Source: Ariolimax columbianus
Lineage: Eukaryota > Mollusca > Gastropoda > Stylommatophora > Arionidae
Length of the DNA: 64,000 nucleotides
Reading direction: 5' to 3'
Assembly: GCA_036924085.1 (NCBI GenBank)
Contig: JAVGWX010000013.1
Location: 55,243,904 to 55,307,903 of the forward strand
The translations under genes and the position numbers were made by a program. This document shows positions 11,501-23,500 of the stretch, one piece after another (the stretch's first letter is position 1; every line of letters starts with the position of its first letter). The notes beneath the pieces were generated by a model, which had not been told where the DNA came from, searched no databases, and saw only the letters and a program-made list of their open reading frames with translations.

Positions 11501-14500
11501 AGTGATTGAGAACATAATATAGCTAATGGTGTTGCTAACAGGTCTATAATTTCAAACAGCAATCTGGGGACGGCGTGGTTAAGTGGCACGGCTCACAACC
11601 AGAAGGTGCTGGGTTCGATCCCCATCACAGCACCGGCCGTTACCCCGGGGAAGCAAACCCTTAGAAAATGCAGGAGGAAGCAGACCCTTACACAAAATGC
11701 ATGCTGAAGTCGGATGCACTGGGCCGACAGGCGCAAAATAAAAACCACAGTGTAACGCACACACGCCTTGGGAAATAGATTAATAAGGCGAACGCAAAAA
11801 AACAAAACAAAAAATAAAACAGCAATCTTGGATGAATACCATCAACCCGGTCATTTATCCACTTTCAACCCTTCTAATTGATTAAAAATCATTTCCTCTG
11901 TAATGCAGACAGACCTTAATACCTCTGTATACATGTCCCTTTAGAAAATATCTATGGGCTCTGAGATCTTGGGGCAGTTTTCTTTGTGGTAGACTGTGTG
12001 CCAAAGTACTGATTGAGTAGATTAGCAGCAACCCTGTTCTCACTTACTATTTATTCCTGTGCTATTGTTGAGAGGGCCTACTTTGTCTTTTGTTCTGTTT
12101 ATTTATCCTGTCTCTTAATAATAGCTGTCCATCGTTGTCGATGAGGACCGCCGACATCATCCTTGTCACAGATTTCCCTGTTGGGTGTGGGTGCGCATGT
12201 GGCTGAACAGGCCAATGCGGGCATGAAAACTTCTGCTACATAGCGAGCACATGAGGTTTATAGTAGGTGACGGTGTAGCCGCTGTTCGGGATTTCCGGGT
12301 CTCGCGTCTGCTCTGGGCTTTCACAATATGGTTATCTTCGCCGGTAGCTACACCCGCTTTGACTGCACGCTTCTCCAGTCAGATCTGTTTTGCGCAAGAC
12401 ATTCCCAGGTGTCGATGTCTATCTGGCAACTTTTCAGTGAGTCCTTCAGACCGTCTTTAAAACATTTTTTGGTCGCCCAAGTTGGGCTTTTTCTAACTGT
12501 GCATGGATGTTGGGCATGTTAGCCCTCGAGAGAACCTCGATGTCAGTGACACGATCTTGCCATCAGATGTGGAATATTCAACTCAGGCAACCTGTGTGGA
12601 AGTGGTTTAACCTCTTTGCATATCCAGAGTATACAGTCCAGCTTTCGCAAGCGTATAGTAGGGTCTCTTATCAGAACTTTATATATCTGTGCAGTAGCCT
12701 GAGCTCTTTGTTTGTCAGGGGGGGATGAATATGGTTATGATGTGTTTTTTGGTTGTTTCACTTTCTTTGGCTTGACCTCTTTCACTCTTATAGGAAAGAG
12801 TGATCTGATACTGAAACGACTGGTTGCAGTACCAGGCAGATTCACACCTTGCAGACCATGCTGGATTAGATGATCTTTCACAACATAATTAATGTTTACT
12901 GACTAAAGAAATAAACATGAACTTTCAGGCTGTTTATTTAAAAAAAATTATTTTTTTACGTTAGCCTTATTTCTCTTATCCCCAAGGCGGTGTGCGATGC
13001 CCTGTGGTTTTTATTTTGTGCCTGTCGGCCCAGTGCATCCGACTTCAGCGTGCATTTTATGTAAGGGTCTGCTTCCTCCTGCATTTTCTAAGGGTTTGCT
13101 TCCGCGGGGTAACGGCCAGGACCTTCTGGTTGTGAGCCGTGCCACTTAACCACTAGGCCACGCCGTCCCCGGGTTGTTTATTTAGTACAATTTAATCATT
13201 ATTATTTGCATATTCTTGTTTTCAGAAAAACCCTGTAGCTAATAATCTTCCATTGAAAGACAGTTTCTCATATGAGAATTACAGGTAAAATATTTTAAAT
13301 TATATTCTTGTTTCATGTATAATCCCATGCACTAACATTACAACAATGATTAAAACATTTCACAGAGAAGATTATTTAAAAATGTGGATGGCAACTTTTA
13401 TGAAGTGCGTTTTTCTTCTTGTCCATTATAAGTGTGAATAGTTATTAGTTGTATATATTATTTTATGCTTTGTTTGGGAAGTAGAATCCCAATATTAGTT
13501 TTATCATGAGAAAAAAAATTAATGTTCCCCGCAGTGGATGCTGATACTGATAATACATGCTTATGATGAAATTCTAACTATGCTTGAAGAAAATTTAGAA
13601 AACCTATGAAGAAAATCATTGCATTAAGCAAGTTAGAAACAAAGGTTAACTTTCAATTAAAGGTAGAAGAAAACAAAGCAAAATGTCTCACGGTCACAAA
13701 ATATCAGTGGAAATTAATACAAACGTCAATAACTGGAATGAAATTAACAAAGAAAGTCGAACACAGAAAACCTTGAGTGGTAAATGAAATCCTGAGTAGA
13801 ATGGAAGAAAGATAGCAGTGGAATAACATTAATTATGAACAGTGAATGACCATGTATAGCGTAAAGTAATAAATAAAGAATGAAATAGATCAAAAATGTA
13901 GAATAGCATGAGAGAACGTGGTAGAAAGGTTACTAAGAAATTGAAGACTTAAGTGGAAGAGGGATGTCAGATCTTGTAAATAAGACAATAGAAAAACATA
14001 CAGAAAGAATAATAGAACAATTCAGATATATAAGACAATAGAAAAACATACAGAAAGAATAATAGAACAATTCAGATATATAAGACAATAGAAAAACATA
14101 CAGAAAGAATAATAGAACAATTCAGATATATAAGACAATAGAAAAACATACAGAAAGAATAATAGAACAATTCAGATATATAAGACAATAGAAAAACATA
14201 CAGAAAGAATAATAGAACAATTCAGATATATAAGACAATAGAAAAACATACAGAAAGAATAATAGAACAATTCAGATATATAAGACAATAGAAAAACATA
14301 CAGAAAGAATAATAGAACAATTCAGATATATAAGACAATAGAAAAACATACAGAAAGAATAATAGAACAATTCAGAACTTCTTCTTCTTCTTCTTCTGCG
14401 TACACAGTCAGACAGTAACCATTATTTTCTCGAAAAAAGCGGCGGTCATCCTGAGACTCTCGCCACTACCATAGAGCTTGTCTTGCAGTTCCACTGGCAA

Positions 14501-17500
14501 TGGCCACATCTGCTCTCTCTGATCCTCGTATGTCGGGCAGTTCTGCAGCAGATGTTCAGTGGTCATTTTACCAGTACCGCACGGGCATTCGTCGGTACAC
14601 CCTATCTTCAATTTGTTGAAGAGGTGGTACCTCAGTCTGTTGTGGCCAGTGCGAAGTCTGAAGACAACGACCTGCTCTCTTCGGTTCAACTGGTAATAGG
14701 CATCGTTTTTGGTGTAACCAGTATGTTCGGTTTCCCATTTGGACATGTACCTGGCTTTGATAAGCCGTTTTGACTCTTCGTACGTCATACTGGTATCTAT
14801 TTGTGGTAGCCTTGCACCTTCTTTTGCCAGTCTGTCTGCCTCCTCGTTGCCTTGGATGTTGCAGTGTGACGGAACCCACTGTACCACTACCCTTTTTGGT
14901 GCGGACTGTTGGCACAGTTTGCAGAGTGCTGCTCTTAAGTCATTAAGCTCAGTGTTTTTCTGGCTTTTTAGCGCTGTGACTACTTCGAGAGCATCTGTCA
15001 GCAGGACTATATGGCTCTCATTTTCACTGTGTGCAATTCAGAACAAAAATATAAACTTCCTGACAGATAGAAAATAAAACAAATGAAGAATTGGAGAGAA
15101 TATGTAACAGATTTACATTACAATTAATATTACACCATTCAAATTGACAAGATTTGTAATGAGTCTGGTTTGGAGGAGTAGAATTATTTGTCAATTGTAA
15201 GGTGTTTAGTGTAGATCATTAATGTGGTAGGTAAGACAGGACTATGAATATGTAAAGACTGCAGTCAAAAGAAAAGTAGATGATTTCAACAAGGATGCAA
15301 TTACACATTAGATTTTTACAATGTTTAAGGCACAAATGAATTTGTTACTCTTCTCAAACTCAGTTACAAGCACAATCTTCAAAATTACTCTTTGGACAGT
15401 TGTAAGAGGCAGTGGGTTTCATTTTAAGAAATCTCATGGCTGCAGGAAGATTGTCTGGAAAAAGTTACACCTGATTGCTGACCGAGGCAGATCCGCTAGT
15501 GAAGAATGAAAGGCTACAATATGATGTATTTGAATTAATCATGGGTTAATGCTCACCACACCTATGAGAAGTTATGGCAATCATTTGACAAGTAAAGAAA
15601 ATGTTCAAGTACCAAAAGGCAATGCTTGTTACTAGTACATGCTGGCAGCAGAGAGGGTGGGCTTGCCTGCAGAGCTCCTTTTCTCAGCAAAGTCTACAGA
15701 TGGTAGGAATTATCACACTGAAATGAATTGATACATTTTCAGAGATTGGATAAAGAACACTCTCCTCTCATATCTTGATAGGCCATCATGCCTAGTAATG
15801 GACAATGCATCTTATAATAATATTGTAGCACAGGAAGACAAAGTTCTAACTTCATCAAGCTCAAAAAATAAAATCATGACGTGACTTGCAAAGGAAATTG
15901 TCTATTTGAAACCAGAAATATTGTAGCTTGTGAGACATGAAGAGGGCAGATGTGTATCTTAGTTCTTCTTAGCCCTTAGTCGACCTGTACTTCTGCAGTG
16001 GCAGATACCCCTGTGCAGGTCCCAGCTCTGGTATGAGCTGGATATAGCGGGGAGAAGGATTTCCTGCTTAGCGGGCTAGGCTTGAGCAGCTTAATACTTC
16101 GCTGCGTTAGGTGGTTAACCGATATGCGAGTTCATCTTAATAGACTCAAACACAAGAGCAAAGTAGACCTGCAGCCTGTGCTGCTCTAAACAAACCACCC
16201 AACCATGGCCGGTGTTATGCTTTGTCACATTATTAGTCGCCTCTTACCACATGCTCTCTGTGAGGCAGTGGTGCTATTCTTGTCCTTGTCATACACAAAG
16301 ACCCCGGCAGACCACTCAGGTACCACATGTGTATCACATTGACCAAATCATTACATAGCTGGGCCACACTTCTCTTCGACTCCACATTACCATTTACACC
16401 TTAATCGAAAAGAACCTTGTGTAGACTTCAATGAAAGGACAAGTGGCCCCACAGAACATTGAAAAGAACCTTGTGTAGACTTCAATGAAAGGACAAGTGG
16501 CCCCACAGAACATTGAAAAGAACCTTGTGTAGACTTCAATGAAAGGACAAGTGGCCGCACAGAACATTGAAAAGAACCTTGTGTAGACTTCAATGAAAGG
16601 ACAAGTGGCCCCACAGAACATTGAAGCTCTTCAACCTGAGTGCTATGGCGATTATACTAGTGGTCGATTGTAGTTTTCAGATGGGCGGTTGCAGAATAAT
16701 AACATCCTGTATTAAAACACAACCTGCGTGAACAATAGCAGAATACCAAGGAACCAACCCAAAAAAAGTGCAAATTTTGAGAACTTGTGCTTATTTTTAC
16801 CGTGGCAGCATATGGCTGTGAAACATGGGCAGTTACCCAAACCTCGATTCCTTCAAGTCAAAATGTTATTAAAAAAACCTCAGAATACATGACCCAAAGA
16901 AAAGAATGCAATCATTCGAGAAGAATTAGACATAGAGGAGAACTGGTTCAAAAGTTTCACCATGAACACAAAATCTAAATACTTTATCCATATCAAAAGA
17001 CACAATGGTCTTGAGAGAACGTTAATGGAAGGTATGGTGCCTGGTGCGGACAAGAATGGCAAAGGCAGACCAAGAAGAAGATGGCACCAATGTGTCAAGG
17101 AATGCTTATGCATTGCTCTGGAGTAGGCAGGAGATTGGGCAAGAGATCGAGTTTTTTACAGATAGGCTGTGGTGAGAGCGACATTATGCAAAGAACACGC
17201 TGCATGATAATTAAAAACATACAAAGCTCACAGACTCAGTGGACGATCACGGAATTTTCTTTAATTTAGATTTTAGTGGGCGATAAGATAAATTTACCGT
17301 CATGAAAGTTATAAAAGTGGGTGCCATGTATAGAAAGGTTGACGAGCATTGATTTAAATTGTATGATGTTAAAGACTTGACATGTCGTGCCCTTTCAAAA
17401 TAGACATTGAGTATTTGAAGAAATGTGAAGAGCACATGCTCCAATAGAAAAAAGACAAACTGCCAGCGAGATGGATTGCAGTTTCTCTAGCCGGTAACAG

Positions 17501-20500
17501 CTGTAAATGAGTTGTCAGATTCAGATTAATGTAGTGTCAATCCATGTTGCCTTTACCACTTGCCCCACTATATGCACCAGAACATATTCTTTGATCCACA
17601 TTGTTGACAAATTATTTACCATTCCCTGTGTTCATCTTATGTGACATAAAGGTTGCACTCTTCTCTATGGGTAAGGATACACATTTGAATCGTCTCGAAA
17701 AATAATTCAGCTGTGTTGTACTGTAAAATGCAATGATTGGGTCATACAGGTATTTTAATTTTTCTTTAAATATAAGTGCTAGATCCATGTATTCTTTGCA
17801 TTTATCAATAATTAAATCTTAAGGTCATAAACAATCTAAGACTGCATGAAAATATTTACTGCAATACATTAATTAGTTTTATGGAAAAAATTGAAGATTA
17901 TAACTTAACTTAACGTCTTTATACTGGTTTAGAAAACCCTGCATAGTCTGTATACAACCAGTTTCATTTACATCAACTTGCTAGAAAGAATACAAAAAAG
18001 AGCGACAAAGATGATAGTGGGATTCCAGAATTACAGTTATGAGGAACGACTCAGAAAAACCGGTCTACAGTGTCTCAAAGAGAGAAGAATTCGTGGTGAC
18101 TTGATACAGGTTTATAAGATGATCAGAGGAATTGATAAATTAGACTATAACAAGTTTTTTAAAATACAGCCACCTACAATAACACGAGGGCATAGCTACA
18201 AGTTGACTAAAGAGAGGTCCAGGTTAGATATTAGGAAATATTATTTTAGTCAGAGAGTGGTGTCTGCTTGGAATGCATTGCCAGGGGAGGTAGTGGAGGC
18301 GAGGACAGTTAATGCATTTAAGAATAAACTGGATGCGCATAGCTTTTAGAGTAAGGTTATGTAAATGTAACTGGTTGTATACAGACTCTGCAGGGTCTTC
18401 TAAACCAGTATAAAGACGTTAAGTTAAGTTAAGTTGTTATTGTGGGTGGCTGTATTTAAAAAAAACTTGTTTAGTCTAATTTATCCATTCCTCTGATCAT
18501 CTTATAAACCTGTATTAAGTCACCATAAATTCTTCTCTCTTCTAGACACTGTAGGCCGGTTTTTCTGAGTCTTTCCTCATAACTGTAATTCTGGAACCCC
18601 ACTATCAGCTTTGTCGCTTTTTTTTGTATTCTTTCCAGCATGTTTATATCCCCTCAATGATAAGGACTCCACACCTGTACACAGTACTCCAATCTAGGTC
18701 TAATTAATGCTTTATACAGTTTGACTATCATTTCCTTGCTCCTATGTTTAATATTTCTTTTTATCATACCTAACATTGCATTTGCCTTTTTCACTGCTAC
18801 CTTAACTTTGCTCATTCACCTTACTTGTATGATCTATTATAACCCCTAGGTCCCTTTCCTTATCTATCTTTCTAATATTGTTCTCTCCCATTCTGTAATT
18901 ATGTTCTATATTGGATCTACCCATGTGGATGACTGTACATTTATCTACATTAAACTCAATTTGCCAGCTTACAGACCATTCTCGAATTTTATCTAAATCC
19001 GACCTCAATATATCCACTTCTGCTTTAGATGAGACACTACTGCATAGTTTTGTGTCATCGACAAATTTTGCAATCATGGATCCCAAATCAATGTCCAAAT
19101 CATTTATATATATCAAGAACAAAAATTGGTCCCAAAACCGAGCCCTGTGGCACACCACTTTTCACTTCACTCCACTCAGAGTACTCCTTATTTATGCCCA
19201 CCCTCTGCCTTCTTCCCGTTAACAAATTTTCAATCCATTTGGCAACTTCCCCACCTATTCCATGTGATTTTAACTTTTGAAATAATCTTTGATGAGGTAC
19301 TCTATCAAAGGCCTTTGCAAAATCTAGATAAATAACATCTACTGGCTCCCCTTTATCTATCATTTTAGTAACCTCCCCCATGAATTCTAATAGATTTGTT
19401 AAGCATGATCTCCCTCTAGTAAACTCATGCTGACTATTTCTGATTAGATTAAACTTGTTTAAATGCATTACAATGTTTTCTTTGATTATTGACTCTAACA
19501 ATTTATAGACTATGCTCGTTAAACTCACCGGTCTATAATTCGCTGGATCTGATTTTTTGCCCTTTTTGAATAAGGGGATCACTCCTGCATATTTCCAATC
19601 CTGTGGAACAATCCCTTTTGTAAGTGATTGAGAACATAATATAGATAATGGTTTTGCTAGCTGGTCTCTAAATTCAAACATCAATTTTGGATCAATACCA
19701 TCTTGACCTGGACATTTATCCACTTTCAACCCCTCCAATCTTTTTAAAACAATTTCTTATTTAATACAGATTGATCTTAATCCCGCTGTATCCATGTCTC
19801 TTTGAAAAATATCTAAAGGCTCTGGGATCTTGGAGGAGTCCTCTTTTGTGTAGACTGTGCCAAAGTACTGACTGATTGAGTAGATTAGCTGCCTCCCTAT
19901 TCTCACTTATTATTTTACCTGTACTGTCTATGAGAGGGCCTACTTTGTCTTTCGTTCTTTGTTTATTTCTAACATAAGAGAAGAAGCTTTTACTATCAGT
20001 CTTGATCCTCTGAGCAAGTTTTTTTTCGAAGTCTATTTTTTGTGTTTTATTCGCTTTCTGAGATATGTTCTGCTTGTCCAAATATTTTAAATATATTTCT
20101 TTTGATTTACCTGCCTCTATATATTTTTTGCATGCTTTATTTTTAGCTCTTCTACATTTCACTACAAATCTAGTTATCCACTTTTTACACTTTGGGTTTT
20201 ACTTCCCTACATGGAACACATTCCTCTTTTAGCGTTTCTAGAACTGTTTTAAAACTTTCCCACTCCTGTCAACATCTGTTCCTCCGACAATATCTTTCCA
20301 GATTATGTGGTTCGCTGCCTCTTTCATCCTTTTAACATCTGTCTTAGAGTAGTCATATGTTCGCGTGTTTATGTTTACTTCTTTCCCTGCAATAAGATCC
20401 CAACGGATGATTTGATGGTCCCTTGAGCCAAACAATTCCCCAACGGTAATGTTTTCAATCATATTTTTCTCTGTAGTAAAAACTAGGTTGAGAGTGTTTT

Positions 20501-23500
20501 TGCCTTATGGCTGCTTCTATATGTTGAATTAAAAAATTGTCAGTTATGCACTTAACAAAAGGTTTTCACTCTACAAGTGCTTCTGCCATATCCTATTTTA
20601 TTTCTGGAAAGTTGAAATCCCCCATTAATAATAATTTCCCTTCACTTGCATTTTCTATGCTACTAATCAGCTCCTCATCTTCCTCTTTTTGACTTGATGG
20701 ACATCTATAGCACACTCCAATCACTGTTTATGTGCACAAATTCCTGAATGAACTGTAATACTGAACTTATAAGTAAATCAAATGGCGAATATAGCGCTCA
20801 GGGAGGGAATAACACGCACAGTACTAACCAGAAAATGATTGGGTCAGGTGTGTTTATTATCACCATATCTATTTAACGCACCTTCATTGATCTGACCAAG
20901 CTATTTGATTTGGTTATCAGGGATGGACTCTCAAAGTCTTCTCTAAAATAAGCTGCCGAAGCAAAATATTGTTCCATGAAGATAAAGGAATTGATGGTAG
21001 CATATCACAACCATTTGGTATTCACACTGATGTTAAACAAGGCTGTGTCCTGGTCCCAACACTGTTTGAAATCGTCTTTGCTCTGTTTCTGAAGCACGCA
21101 TTTGGTAGCACAGATGAAAGAATTGGCTTCACACTCGGTCGGATGGTCAGTTGTTTAACCTTGCAAGTCTCAAGTCCAAAATGAAGATTAGGGAGATTAC
21201 CACCAGGGGCTTGCTTTTCGCTGATAATGCTGCAATTGTCACCTAGAGTCAATAGAAACTTTAGAGCTTGATAGATCGCTTCTCACAGACGCGCAAAGAC
21301 TTTGGTCCCACAATCAGTCTCAACAAAAAAAAATGTGCTGGAACAGGTAGCAGAGGACACACCAACTCTTATCATAGTAGTTATGAACTGGCAGTTGAGC
21401 ACTAATTCACATACCTAGGGTCCCTTAATGACAGCTTTGTCTAGACCTAGTAATAGTCACATTGATAACGCAGCTGCTACATTTGCTCACCTCATAATGC
21501 ATGTTTGGGAAAACTCAGAAACTCACAATTAAAAACCCAAACCATGGTTTACAATGCATGTGTTGTCAGCACGCTCTTATATGGTAGTGAAACTTGGACA
21601 AGCTATGCCAAACAAGAGCAAAATGTGTAACACCTCCTATCTGCAATGCCTCGAGATCCATTCTTGGAATTACATGGAGAGACAAAGTGACAAATGCAAA
21701 GGTGCATTCTCCCACCAGTCTCCCAAGTATGTAAAAGTAAAGTAACCCATAGCGTTACTGATGTACGGGTGTGAGGTGTTAGCGATCTCACATTTCAAAG
21801 GCTCGGCTATATGAGGGCGGTAGCCATTTCCTCCCCCTCGTCGCTTTTACTTCCAGGGCTGAACCGGTACCCATTTAAGGCTGGGTCGACCCGGCAGCTG
21901 TTGTGGTCTGAAAAAACATTTCCGTTTCAACTAGGGAATGAACCCAGGCCCACTCAGATGCGAGGCCAGCTCGCTAACCACTGCACTGCGCGGCTTCAAG
22001 TATGTACACTCTCCTTAAGCAGCAAAGACTACGATGGCAGATGGTCATATTCCCAAAGATATCATCTATGGACAGTTGGCGGATGGCAAGACAACAGTCT
22101 GTCGACCACAGCTGAGGTTCAACGATGTGTGCAAACATGATATGAAGGCCCTGAACATGAGTGTTTGACAGCCTGGGAAGATGAAGCTGCAGACCAATCC
22201 AAGTGGAGATTTTCCCAGAAGAGCCACCTCATAATTGATGAAAAGAAGTTCTTGCAACACAGAGAAGTGGAAAAAACAACGTCGCAAGGAGAAAGAAAAC
22301 GTAAAAATGCTAAGTAGAAAATTGCCACTCCAAGGTCTTATTACCATAAAGTCAGCCATGACTGAAAGAGACTACTACTGCTATTTAATGCTCATTCTTC
22401 ATTTGTGGATGACCAAAACAGAGAAATCATTACTTACAACATCTACTCATCAAGATCAGCAATACATTCCGTATTAAGATAAATGCTAGTAAAATAAAAG
22501 CGATGGTATGAGTCAAAACAAATCCAAAAATATAAATATTGAATCATGGGATAGACCATAAAATAAATTCTGAGGTTTTAATATGTAGGTCAAATTGTTA
22601 CAGAGGATATCCGTTGGTGAAGTTTAATACAGAACCAGGATCGCAGTAGCATTAGAGGCATTCCATGAGAAACAAAAACTGCTAACATCAAGTGACATCA
22701 AGGAATCACACCTTTATCCCAAACACAGATTTTGCCAAAGAGGATATCATACCCACAGACTGGATAGGAATGTACATAAGGGTGACGTGCTTATCCTCTT
22801 TAAAATATTGATACCTTCAAAGGTGATCTCGGTAGAAACTAACAGAGAAACCAAAACAAGCATTGATGTCTATGGTCTGCTTTAAGAGCTGGTGCACAGG
22901 GACATCCTCAGCAAATAAAAAAACAAAAAACTAACATTACATTCATACCATCCTCTGTTATCAATGTCAGACACGGATCCTGACCTCGGCCGAAGACTGA
23001 TGTGTCGGACCGAAAGGTGCAAATATCGCAGTCAAGCTGTAAACTAGCGACACAGCACATTTTGTTCTCTGGACTATATCCTGTTACTTGCAAAACCCTT
23101 TTCAGGGCTTGATAGTGTGAGATTGAGAACGAACGTAGAAGAAGAAGAATCCTCTGACCAAGGAACAAGAATGAAAGATCATAACATCTGAAATGAGATA
23201 TTTGCGAAATACACTAAGGGTCTCTAGAAGAAAGTGAGACATTAGAAAATACACTAAGGGTCTCTAGAAGAAAGTGAGACATTAGAAAATACACTAAGGG
23301 TCTCTAGAAGAAAGTGAGACATTAGAAAATACACTAAGGGTCTCTAGAAGAAAGTGAGACATTAGAAAATACACTAAGGGTCTCTAGAAGAAAGTGAGAC
23401 ATTAGAAAATACACTAAGGGTCTCTAGAAGAAAGTGAGACATTAGAAAATACACTAAGGGTCTCTAGAAGAAAGTGAGACATTAGAAAATACACTAAGGG

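Noticed and set aside
11566..11640. tRNA gene
   Set aside because: Box A and box B are present but no acceptor or anticodon stem pairs, and the unit has a SINE body, tail and TSD.
17978..18349. Host gene from a clean 123-codon open frame
   Set aside because: Identical in content to the C-terminus of CR1 copies at 18437 and 38275 and followed by the CR1 3' end.
22985..23030. Hammerhead ribozyme (CTGATG...GAAA)
   Set aside because: The core reads CTGATGT, not CTGATGA, and the bases between it and GAAA cannot form a proper stem II; no supporting stems I/III were seen.
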